A program made the position numbers and the translations under genes. 64,000 nucleotides of DNA from Lachnospiraceae bacterium AC2031. GTDB lineage: Bacteria; Bacillota; Clostridia; Lachnospirales; Lachnospiraceae. This document shows positions 50,124-58,420 of the stretch, in pieces. The DNA lies in contig JIAB01000001.1 of NCBI GenBank assembly GCA_000687975.1, forward strand, positions 2,952,001 to 3,016,000, read 5' to 3'. The notes below the pieces were generated by a model that worked only from the letters and a program-made list of their open reading frames with translations, did no database searches and had not been told where the DNA came from. Numbering within the stretch: position 1 is the first letter of the stretch; each line of letters begins with the position of its first letter.

Positions 50124-51236
50124 ATGAAAAACTTCAGAGTTGAATTAAAAAAAGTAGTAGATGATAGTTATGATATCGAGGTTGGATACGGACTTACAGA
50201 AAGTCTTGTAAATGACCTTAAGAATGGTCTTGTTGGAAAGACTAAGAAACTGGCTGTTATTACTGATAGCATAGTTAAGGATTTATATGCTGATAAGATA
50301 GCCGAGAGATTAGTAGAAGAAGGCTTCAAAGTAGATACCTTTGTATTTCCTGAGGGAGAGAAGAGTAAGACCCGTGAGGTTAAGGCTGATATAGAGGATC
50401 AGATGCTTGCCAAGGGCTATAGAAGGGACTGTGCAGTGGTTGCTATAGGTGGCGGCGTTGTCACAGACCTGGCTGGTTTCCTTGCAGGAACCTTTGGACG
50501 TGGAGTTCCATTTATCAATTATGCAACTACACTCCTTGCTGCAGCTGATGCTTCGGTAGGTGGAAAGACAGCAGTAGATACTCCGCTCGCAACAAATCTT
50601 ATAGGACTGTTTAATCAGCCTAAGAAGGTTTATCTGGATATTGAAACCTGGAATACACTTCCTAAAAGACAGATAATCAGTGGTCTTGCTGAGACTATCA
50701 AGCATGCTTGTCTTGCTGATAAGGATATGTTTGAATATCTTGAAACTCATATGGAGGACATCTTAAATCTTGATAAGGAGGCCTGTGAGAGAATCTCAGA
50801 GGATAACTGCAGGATCAAGTATGAGGTAGTTATGAAGGACGAGCTTGAGTCTGGTCTTCGTGAGGTACTGAATCTTGGTCATACTGTAGGAAGAGCAGTA
50901 GAAACAGTTAGTGATTACGAGCTGCTTCATGGAGAGGCTGTATCAATCGGTCTTGTGGCTGCTGTTAAGATATCAGAGAAACTTGGACTTGTTACAGCTT
51001 CTGACAGGGAGAGAGTTGTAGCTCTTCTTGCAAAGGCAGGACTTCCTGTAGCAATCCCTGATTATATTGATAGAGAAGTACTTGTTAAGAAGCTTTATAC
51101 CGATAAGAAGGTACGTGATGGAAAGCTGAGATTTGTCCTTCAGGATGGTATAGGTTCAGTGAAAGAGTTTGAACCTGGTGTATTTGCAACACCACTTGAG
51201 GAAAGCTTCGTCAGAGAAGTGATCATGGACATGTAA
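50124..51236 (+). CDS. aroB: 3-dehydroquinate synthase
   Basis: 370 residues. NAD-binding GGGVVTDLAGFLAGTFGRG (about 113-131), then YATTLLAAADASVGGKTAVDTPLATNLIG and the Zn ligands Glu in SGLAETIKHACL, His in LNLGHTVGRAVE and His in LHGEAVSIG. It makes 3-dehydroquinate from DAHP, the second step of the shikimate pathway. No other aro gene is adjacent. A terminator follows. Confidence 0.96.
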   Translation: MKNFRVELKKVVDDSYDIEVGYGLTESLVNDLKNGLVGKTKKLAVITDSIVKDLYADKIAERLVEEGFKVDTFVFPEGEKSKTREVKADIEDQMLAKGYRRDCAVVAIGGGVVTDLAGFLAGTFGRGVPFINYATTLLAAADASVGGKTAVDTPLATNLIGLFNQPKKVYLDIETWNTLPKRQIISGLAETIKHACLADKDMFEYLETHMEDILNLDKEACERISEDNCRIKYEVVMKDELESGLREVLNLGHTVGRAVETVSDYELLHGEAVSIGLVAAVKISEKLGLVTASDRERVVALLAKAGLPVAIPDYIDREVLVKKLYTDKKVRDGKLRFVLQDGIGSVKEFEPGVFATPLEESFVREVIMDM

Positions 51237-51293
51237 ATATCCACAAATTGTTGGACTTTCCTTTGATTTTAGATACAATATGTGGTAAATTAG

Positions 51294-51327
51294 AGAACAG
51301 TGAGTGTATGCTCACTGTTCTTTTTTA
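51294..51327 (+). terminator. Terminator after aroB
   Basis: AGAACAGTGAG-TGTATG-CTCACTGTTCT, a perfect 11-bp stem, then TTTTTA. Confidence 0.93.
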
Positions 51328-51358
51328 TGCTTTTATATTCCAATAAAGGAGTTTGAAT

Positions 51359-53626
51359 ATGGAAACAATTAAAACTATTGATTATGAAGAGGAGATGGGG
51401 CAGGACTATGTGGACTATGCCATGTCGGTTATCACTGACCGTGCTCTTCCTGATGTAAAGGATGGACTTAAGCCAGTTCAGCGTCGAGTTCTCTATTCTT
51501 TATCAGAACTGACTCGCTCTGACAGCCCACACCGTAAGTGTGCGCGTATTGTCGGAGATACCATGGGTAAATATCATCCTCATGGTGACAGTTCTATATA
51601 TGAGTGTCTTGTTAATCTGGCTCAGAGCTGGAAGCTGCCTATACCTCTTGTAGATCCTCACGGAAATTTCGGTGATGTATCTGGTTCAGGTGCAGCTGCA
51701 ATGCGTTATACAGAGGCACGTATTGCAAAGTACGCAGAGGAAGGTCTTAAGGATCTGAAGTTCTGTGAATTCATGCCTAACTTCGACGGCACCGAACAGG
51801 AACCGGTTCATATTCCATTTCTTATTCCTAACATGCTTACCTCAGGTGCAACTGGTATTGCGGTTGGTATGGCAACCAATATCCCAACTCACAATCTTGA
51901 GGAGATTGCAAATGCTGAGATAGCGTATATTGAGAATTCTGATATTACTACAGAAGAACTTCTGGAGTATGTTAAGGGTCCTGATTTTGCTACAGGCGGT
52001 ATCATCAATGTAGATAAGGCAAGCCTGCTTCAGATATATGAGACAGGTCTTGGCAAGGTAAGAGTTCGTGGTAAGGTGGAGATCCGCGATGCTGGTCGTG
52101 GAAGAAAGTCTATCTGTGTAACTGAGATTCCTGTGACAATGATCAATGGAACTGAGAAGTTCCTCAACACAGTTGCTGATCTTACTCGTCAGGGCAAGCT
52201 TCCTGCTGTTGTAGATATTGCTGACCGTGGCGATAAGGACGGAGAGTGCCTGTGCATCGATGTAAAGAAGGGCACAACTGATGAAGAGATAGAGAAGATT
52301 CTTAATATCCTGTATAAGAAGGCTGGTCTTGAAGAGAATTACAGTGTAAACATGAACTGTATCTACAACAAGAAGCCTGAGGTTATGGGACTTAAGAGAA
52401 TCCTTCAGTGCTATACAGAATATAAGTGGGAGGTTTATACATCTAAGTATAATCGTCTCCTGGAGGCTGAGAGAGATGTTCGTGAGATCAAGTCAGGACT
52501 TCTTGAGGCAGTAGATGTTATCGACCTTATCATTGAGATCCTTCGTGGTTCTGCTACAACAAAGGAAGCTAAGGAATGTCTTATGTTTGGTAAGACAGAT
52601 AACATCAAGTTCAGATACAAGGGTTCAGTTGCTGACGCTAAGGAATTACATTTTACTGAGAAACAGACTGATGCAATCCTTGCAATGAGACTTCAGAAGC
52701 TTATCGGTCTTGAAATCGATGTTCTGAAGAAGGAACTGGACGAAGCAGAGAAGAAGATTGCGAAGTACGAGAAGCTCCTTAAGTCGGAGGCTGCTATGAA
52801 GAAGCAGATGATCTCTGATATCGAGGATCTTAAGAAGAGATATGCTATACCTCGTCGTTCCATGATCGAAGATCTTGGTGAGGTTGTAGTTGAGAAGGAG
52901 AAGATTGTTGCTACAGAAGAGACAATACTTCTTGATAGATTTTTCTATATCAAGTCCGCTCCACGTAACGTATTTGAGAAGAATCCAGACGTTGTTAGAA
53001 AGTATGACTTAAATGTTATGTCAACTGATCGTATAGCTATCTTCGATAGTGAAGGAATGGTGCATATCATTAAGGTTTCTGATATTTTGAAGAAGCAGCA
53101 GAAGAAGGATAAGAAGTTCAGGATCACAGATAAGGGTATTCAGATATTTGAGTTCTGTGGAATGAGCCATACTGCTGATGTTGTAGCTCTTATGAACGTA
53201 TCAGAGATGAATCCTGCAGGAAATGCTGATTCTGATACAGCGAAGGCTATTCTGGAGGCTTCTGGTGGGGAAGCACCTGAAACCAACCTTGTATTTGTTA
53301 CTACTGAAGGTAAGGCTAAGAGAGCAGCAGCAGCCCTTTTCGATACTTCACGTAAATCATCACAGGCTATCAAGTCAAATGTGGTTTATGTAGGTTATGA
53401 GGCTGAATATATTGTTGCCGAAACCGAGAATGGTTATTCAATAAAAGTTAAGACAGATGAGATACCTGTTCAGGGTAAAGGAGCTGGTGGTGTTCAGCTC
53501 ATATCTCTTCGCCGCGGCGACCATGTTGCCAAGGCTATTACAGCAGGTAATGATGCCGAGTTTAACGGTATATCACTTTCAAATATGAAGGCCGTAAAAC
53601 GAGGCGGCAAAGGCAATAAGAAGTAG
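51359..53626 (+). CDS. parC: DNA topoisomerase IV subunit A
   Basis: 755 residues from ATG 51359, preceded by AAAGGAG. The breakage-reunion domain has the family start DYAMSVITDRALPDVKDGLKPVQRRVLY, HPHGDSSIY and the catalytic Tyr in AAMRYTEARIAKY (about residue 121). The quinolone region has Ser-Ser-x-x-Glu (GDSSIYECL). The C-terminal beta-pinwheel lacks the GyrA-box (QRRGGKG-type) and is short, which points to topoisomerase IV instead of gyrase. It unlinks daughter chromosomes together with the B subunit encoded next. Subunit A first is the less common gene order. Confidence 0.87.
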   Translation: METIKTIDYEEEMGQDYVDYAMSVITDRALPDVKDGLKPVQRRVLYSLSELTRSDSPHRKCARIVGDTMGKYHPHGDSSIYECLVNLAQSWKLPIPLVDPHGNFGDVSGSGAAAMRYTEARIAKYAEEGLKDLKFCEFMPNFDGTEQEPVHIPFLIPNMLTSGATGIAVGMATNIPTHNLEEIANAEIAYIENSDITTEELLEYVKGPDFATGGIINVDKASLLQIYETGLGKVRVRGKVEIRDAGRGRKSICVTEIPVTMINGTEKFLNTVADLTRQGKLPAVVDIADRGDKDGECLCIDVKKGTTDEEIEKILNILYKKAGLEENYSVNMNCIYNKKPEVMGLKRILQCYTEYKWEVYTSKYNRLLEAERDVREIKSGLLEAVDVIDLIIEILRGSATTKEAKECLMFGKTDNIKFRYKGSVADAKELHFTEKQTDAILAMRLQKLIGLEIDVLKKELDEAEKKIAKYEKLLKSEAAMKKQMISDIEDLKKRYAIPRRSMIEDLGEVVVEKEKIVATEETILLDRFFYIKSAPRNVFEKNPDVVRKYDLNVMSTDRIAIFDSEGMVHIIKVSDILKKQQKKDKKFRITDKGIQIFEFCGMSHTADVVALMNVSEMNPAGNADSDTAKAILEASGGEAPETNLVFVTTEGKAKRAAAALFDTSRKSSQAIKSNVVYVGYEAEYIVAETENGYSIKVKTDEIPVQGKGAGGVQLISLRRGDHVAKAITAGNDAEFNGISLSNMKAVKRGGKGNKK

Positions 53627-53669
53627 GTCTTACTTTTAAAGAAAACAAGAAGCCAAGGAGAAGATAAAT

Positions 53670-55592
53670 ATGGCAAGTAAAAAGAACGATTCATACGATA
53701 GCGAGTCGATTAAGGTCTTAAAAGGTCTTGAGCCTGTAAGACTTCGCCCAGGTATGTACATCGGAAGCACTGGAAGAACAGGACTTAATCATCTGGTGCA
53801 GGAGATTATAGATAATGCGGTGGACGAGCATCTGGCTGGTTATTGCAAGAATATATATGTTTCATTAAATGAAGATGGCTCAGCTACTGTTGAAGATGAC
53901 GGAAGAGGTATTCCTGTTGATCTTCACCCAACAGAGAAAAAGAGTGCGGAGCGAGTAGTATTCACAGTGCTCCATTCAGGTGGTAAGTTTAACGACTCTG
54001 TATATAAGATAAGCGGTGGTCTTCACGGTGTTGGTTCTGCGGTTGTTAACGCGCTATCAAAGAAGCTTTTCGTTGATGTATATCGTGATGGAAATGTATA
54101 TCATGATACCTATGAATACGGCAAGCCAAAGACTAAGCTTATAGATGGTCTGCTTCCAAGCGAGCCGGCTGTTCCAGCAAAGAAGACAGGTACCAGAGTT
54201 ACTCTTTATCCAGATGACACAATATTTGAGACAGTAAAGTTCAAGTCCAGTGCGATCCGTCAGCGTATCAAAGAGACCTGCTATCTGAACCCAGAGCTTA
54301 CGATAACATTTGTCAATAAAAGAGATGGTTATCCACCAGAGGTATTCCATCAGCCAGGCGGACTTACAGCCTTTGTTGAGGATATCTCAAAGGATCTGAC
54401 TAAGACATCTCCAGTAGTTTCTATCAAGGGTGAGAAGAACGGAATCGAGGCAGATATCGTCTTCGTTTGTACTGAGGATGGAGATGAAAATGTCATCGGC
54501 TTCACTAACAACATTACAAACCCTGAGGGTGGTACTCATGTTGCTGGTTACAAAGCTGCATTTGCTAAGATCATAAATAATTATGCACGTAATGAGCTGG
54601 GTGTCCTTAAGGAAAAGGATTCCAACCTTTCAGGTGCTGATATAAGACAGGGCGTTCAGGCCATCGTATCTGTAAAGCATCCTGATCCACAGTTCGAAGG
54701 ACAGACAAAGACTCGTCTTTCCAATACAGATGTGACACAGGCTGTTGATGCGATCATGAGAGAGCAGCTTACTGTATATTTCGACCGTAACTATGATGTG
54801 CTGAAGGATATCGTAGATAGAGCTGTTGAGACAGCAAAAGAGAAGGCTAAGAACAAGACTAAGGTCAACCTTAATAAGTTCTCCTTCGAAGGTAACGGAA
54901 AGCTTGTCCGCCAGGAGAGTAATGAATCAGAAAAATGTGAGATTTTCATAGTCGAGGGAGATTCTGCTGGTGGTTCTGCCAAGTCAGCTCGTAACCGTAA
55001 GTATCAGGCAATCCTTCCTCTTCGTGGTAAGATTCTGAATGTTGAGAAGGTTCCAGTTGCCAAGGTTCTTGAGAATAAAGAAATCCAGGCTATGATCAAT
55101 GCATTTGGCTGCGGCTTTTCTACAGGATTCGGAAATGATTTTGACATAGAGAAGCTAAATTATGATAAAATAATTATAATGACTGATGCCGACGTGGATG
55201 GCGCACACATTGCAACACTGCTTCTTACATTCTTCTATAGATTCTACCCTGAACTTATTACAGAGGGTCACATCTATATAGCTATCCCACCTCTTTACAG
55301 AGTTGGAGAGGGCAAGAAGGCTAAGTATCTATATTCAGATGATGAACTTGAAAAGTATCGCCGTGAGCATAGTGGTAAGTTCCTTATCCAGCGTTACAAG
55401 GGTCTTGGTGAGATGGATGCTAATCAGCTCTTTGAGACTACCATGGATCCGGAACACCGTGTTCTGAAGCAGGTAATGATCTCCAGCCGTGCGGAGGCTG
55501 CATCTATTACCAGTACGCTTATGGGATCTGAGGTTGCTCCTCGTCGACAGTATATTGAAGAAAATTCAAAAGACGCTCGCGTAGATTCATAA
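53670..55592 (+). CDS. parE: DNA topoisomerase IV subunit B
   Basis: 640 residues, normal for ParE/GyrB. ATPase domain: RPGMYIGSTG, EIIDNAVDEHLAG, the DDGRGIP nucleotide motif and GLHGVGSAVVNALS. TOPRIM domain: EGDSAGGSAKSARNRKYQAILPLRGKILNVEK, then DADVDGAHI, and the C-terminal QRYKGLGEMDANQLFETTMDP. AAGGAGA precedes the ATG. Follows subunit A by 43 bases and is co-transcribed with it. Confidence 0.9.
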   Translation: MASKKNDSYDSESIKVLKGLEPVRLRPGMYIGSTGRTGLNHLVQEIIDNAVDEHLAGYCKNIYVSLNEDGSATVEDDGRGIPVDLHPTEKKSAERVVFTVLHSGGKFNDSVYKISGGLHGVGSAVVNALSKKLFVDVYRDGNVYHDTYEYGKPKTKLIDGLLPSEPAVPAKKTGTRVTLYPDDTIFETVKFKSSAIRQRIKETCYLNPELTITFVNKRDGYPPEVFHQPGGLTAFVEDISKDLTKTSPVVSIKGEKNGIEADIVFVCTEDGDENVIGFTNNITNPEGGTHVAGYKAAFAKIINNYARNELGVLKEKDSNLSGADIRQGVQAIVSVKHPDPQFEGQTKTRLSNTDVTQAVDAIMREQLTVYFDRNYDVLKDIVDRAVETAKEKAKNKTKVNLNKFSFEGNGKLVRQESNESEKCEIFIVEGDSAGGSAKSARNRKYQAILPLRGKILNVEKVPVAKVLENKEIQAMINAFGCGFSTGFGNDFDIEKLNYDKIIIMTDADVDGAHIATLLLTFFYRFYPELITEGHIYIAIPPLYRVGEGKKAKYLYSDDELEKYRREHSGKFLIQRYKGLGEMDANQLFETTMDPEHRVLKQVMISSRAEAASITSTLMGSEVAPRRQYIEENSKDARVDS

Positions 55593-55603
55593 TATGTTAT
55601 AAT

Positions 55604-55646
55604 ATAACTGCTCAGTGGGACAGAACCTGCTGAGCAGTTATTTATT
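55604..55646 (+). terminator. Terminator after parE
   Basis: TAACTGCTCAG and CTGAGCAGTTA, an 11-bp perfect stem with a 15-base loop, then TTTATTATTTT. Confidence 0.88.
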
Positions 55647-55687
55647 ATTTTAAGGGTTAAAGTAGAAGTATTTAGGGGAAATTAATA

Positions 55688-56311
55688 GTGAAAAGAATTA
55701 TTTTAATCTCGTTGTTGCTAGGGATTATTCTGAGTGTTACTGGTTGTGGAAACCAGGATCCGCCTGTTCCGTATAGTCAGGGTGGTGGCTCAGATTCTAT
55801 GACGCTTTATAAGGAATGGGACAAGGAATTCTATATGTTTAGAGCCGAAGATAACTATATAGAGTTCCGAAATAAGAATGATTATTTAACTCTGGAGGAG
55901 ATGATCCCATCTGAAGAGTGCGACTTTCCAGATATGGCTGATGGAGACCTGCTCAAGGTAGTTGCTGATGTGGACACATACTATGGAGGTATAAGTGGTT
56001 ATGATTACAGCATCAAGCTTCGTAAGATTAAGTCCACAGAGTCCATAGATTATAATGATCTGATTGCAGATCTAGGAATTCTGGATATAAAGGAAGAATT
56101 AATAAACGACAGAATGAATTATATCAGCATGCATAAAGATGAGGTAACTGGTGATGCTTATCTGATCTTCCCGATAGACATGAGCCTCATGATATATCAG
56201 CAGGGTGAAACAGCTGGTTCGGGAACACAGTTTATCAAGTATCCTTTTGATTATGACATGAATGATGATAATCTAAGAAGCTTCCTTAGAACTGTTGATC
56301 AGCCAGAATAA
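55688..56311 (+). CDS. Hypothetical lipoprotein (207 aa), possibly C-terminally frameshifted
   Basis: Signal peptide with lipobox SVTGC (Cys at about residue 20). The mature part is acidic, beta-rich and unrecognised (YKEWDKEFYMFRAEDNYIEF, then DLLKVVADVDTYYGGISGYDYSIKLRKIK). The annotated end DQPE may not be original: just downstream, coding-like sequence continues in the +1 frame (56283-56471). The protein is exported and lipid-anchored to the outer leaflet; no partner is nearby. Confidence 0.75.
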   Translation: MKRIILISLLLGIILSVTGCGNQDPPVPYSQGGGSDSMTLYKEWDKEFYMFRAEDNYIEFRNKNDYLTLEEMIPSEECDFPDMADGDLLKVVADVDTYYGGISGYDYSIKLRKIKSTESIDYNDLIADLGILDIKEELINDRMNYISMHKDEVTGDAYLIFPIDMSLMIYQQGETAGSGTQFIKYPFDYDMNDDNLRSFLRTVDQPE

Positions 56312-56535
56312 AGAGGCGGTATATACTCAGTTTTCGGATACAGATGAAGATGGAGAACCTGCATATATATATTTCACCTTTGAAGGAGATCAAATATCTA
56401 TAACAACGCAGGGGGCTGTTGAAGGACTTAAAGAAAATGTTTTTGTGGAAGGTCATTATGTCAAAGATTAATCGTAATGATCCTCATTATGATTCGAAAG
56501 AAATGCCGGAATTCACTCCGGATTCGACTGAATAA
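56283..56535 (+). pseudogene. Decayed C-terminal coding sequence after the lipoprotein
   Basis: From about 56283 the +1 frame reads LLISQNKEAVYTQFSDTDED, then PAYIYFTFEGDQISI and VFVEGHYVKD before a stop at 56471, with no start codon or ribosome site. A third frame (56458-56535, ATG, 25 codons) then reads NDPHYDSKEMPEFTPDSTE. This looks like one protein tail broken by two +1 shifts. It fills most of the gap 56312-56688; the rest is a terminator and the promoter of the next gene. Confidence 0.5.
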
Positions 56536-56576
56536 GCGAAAAAAACATGAATAAATATGACTCATTGTAAAAAATG

Positions 56577-56608
56577 CTCAGCAGAAGGTCTCTGCTGAGT
56601 TTTTTTTG
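56577..56608 (+). terminator. Terminator after the decayed region
   Basis: CTCAGCAGA-AGGTC-TCTGCTGAG, a perfect 9-bp stem, then a run of eight T. Confidence 0.93.
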
Positions 56609-56621
56609 TGCAGAAAATGCA

Positions 56622-56650
56622 TTTACAAATGGTGTGTAAAGTCATATAGT
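56622..56650 (+). promoter_or_regulatory. Promoter of the second SulP gene with an overlapping inverted repeat
   Basis: TTTACA (56622-56627) and TATAGT (56645-56650), spacer 17. TTTACA-N7-TGTAAA (56622-56640) is an inverted repeat covering the -35 and spacer, a likely operator. Confidence 0.55.
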
Positions 56651-56688
56651 GTTGTACGTTTGTTTGTGAAAAATAGACTAGGAGAGTA

Positions 56689-58344
56689 ATGAAAATGAAA
56701 AAAGATAAGCTGAAACCAATGCTATTCAGTGTAATGAAAACTTACAGTGGAAAGAAGTGTGTCACAGATGTAGTTTCTGGAATCATAGTTGCTATAATCG
56801 CACTTCCTTTATCTATTGCACTTGCACTTGCTTCTGGAGTTGGTCCTGAGCAGGGTATATATACAGCTATAATCGCAGGCTTCATTATATCCTTCCTTGG
56901 AGGAAGCCGTGTGCAGATTGCTGGTCCTACAGCAGCATTCGCAACCATCGTTGCAGGAATAGTAGCGAAAAATGGTATGTCAGGCCTTGCTCTTGCAACA
57001 GTACTAGCAGGTTTACTCCTTATCCTTATGGGAATTCTCAGACTTGGTTCACTTATCAGATTTATACCATATACAATTACAACAGGATTCACAGCTGGTA
57101 TTGCAGTAACAATTCTTATAGGTCAGGTAAAGGATTTCCTTGGCCTCACATATCCTAAGGGTACAGTTACTATTGAGACTATGGAAAAGGTTAAAGCCAT
57201 AGTTAGTAATATCGGAACACTTAACGTACAGTCACTTATTGTCGGTTGCGTATGTCTTGCAATTCTTATCGTATGGCCATTCATCTCAGAGAAGATTCCT
57301 GGTTCACTTATAGCTGTAATCGTAGGAATCCTTATGGTCAAGTTTCTCAAGTTAAATGTAAATACAATCGGTGATCTTTATACAATAAGTAACAAGCTCC
57401 CAGCTTTTACAATGCCAACCTTTTCACTTGGTATGATAAAGACAATAGCACCAGATGCAGTTACTATAGCAATACTTGCTGCTATAGAATCACTACTTTC
57501 GTGTGTAGTAGCAGATGGTATGATCAACTCACATCATAGATCAAATATGGAGCTTATTGCTCAGGGTGTTGGTAACATAGGTTCAGCTCTTTTTGGTGGA
57601 ATTCCAGCTACAGGAGCTATTGCAAGAACAGCTGCTAACATCAAGAATGGTGGTAGAACACCAGTTGCTGGTATGGTACATGCAATCGTACTTGTCCTTG
57701 TACTTATTATTCTTATGCCATATGCAGCGCTTATTCCTATGCCAACTATTGCAGCCATTCTTTTCATGGTTGCATATAACATGTGTCAGTGGAGAACATT
57801 TGTTCACCTCTGCAAGACAGCACCAAAGAGTGATATTATCGTACTTGTAGTAACATTTATCTTAACAGTAGTATTTGATCTGGTAGTTGCTATTGAAATC
57901 GGAATGATCATGGCTTGCGTTCTCTTTATGAAGAGAATGAGTGATGAGTCAGTTGTTTCTGGTTGGAAATATTATGATCCAGAAGAGGATCCTGATGGAA
58001 TAGATCTTAAAGAGATTCCAAAGCACGTACGTATATATGAGATATCTGGTCCTATGTTCTTCGGAGACGCTGATCGTCTCGCGGGGGTTCATTTTAAAGA
58101 CTTTACTAAGGTAATCATCTTCAGAATGAGAGGAGTACCTGCTCTTGATGCATCTGCCATGCATGCTATGGAGCAGCTATACGACAGATGCGAAGCGGCA
58201 GGAGTCCAAATGGTATTCTCTCATGTAAATGAACAGCCAATGAAGACTATGGAAAAGAGTGGTTTCGTTGAAAAGGTAGGAAAGGATAACTTCCGTCCAC
58301 ATATCGACGATGCTATCGAATGGGCTACACAATATCAAGAATAA
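56689..58344 (+). CDS. SulP/SLC26-family anion transporter with STAS domain, second copy
   Basis: 551 residues; ATG 56695 is an alternative. About 12-14 membrane helices with VSGIIVAIIALPLSIALALASGVGPEQGIYTAIIAGF near the start and SHHRSNMELIAQGVGNIGSALFGGIPATGAIARTAANI. A C-terminal STAS domain follows (about 440-551: VRIYEISGPMFFGDADRL, then VPALDASAMHAMEQL). It is closer to the DauA/BicA-like group of SulP proteins than the copy at 22 kb, so the two probably carry different anions. Single gene with its own promoter. Confidence 0.91.
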   Translation: MKMKKDKLKPMLFSVMKTYSGKKCVTDVVSGIIVAIIALPLSIALALASGVGPEQGIYTAIIAGFIISFLGGSRVQIAGPTAAFATIVAGIVAKNGMSGLALATVLAGLLLILMGILRLGSLIRFIPYTITTGFTAGIAVTILIGQVKDFLGLTYPKGTVTIETMEKVKAIVSNIGTLNVQSLIVGCVCLAILIVWPFISEKIPGSLIAVIVGILMVKFLKLNVNTIGDLYTISNKLPAFTMPTFSLGMIKTIAPDAVTIAILAAIESLLSCVVADGMINSHHRSNMELIAQGVGNIGSALFGGIPATGAIARTAANIKNGGRTPVAGMVHAIVLVLVLIILMPYAALIPMPTIAAILFMVAYNMCQWRTFVHLCKTAPKSDIIVLVVTFILTVVFDLVVAIEIGMIMACVLFMKRMSDESVVSGWKYYDPEEDPDGIDLKEIPKHVRIYEISGPMFFGDADRLAGVHFKDFTKVIIFRMRGVPALDASAMHAMEQLYDRCEAAGVQMVFSHVNEQPMKTMEKSGFVEKVGKDNFRPHIDDAIEWATQYQE

Positions 58345-58420
58345 TCCCCCCCTCTTGCATCTGCGACCATTGTATGACACAATAGGTCTGTTATGGCACA
58401 AATATTTTACGAGGAGAGTT

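Noticed and set aside
51359-55592. Naming the pair gyrA/gyrB
   Set aside because: No GyrA box and a short C-terminal domain, so topoisomerase IV fits better, though gyrase cannot be excluded without the rest of the genome.
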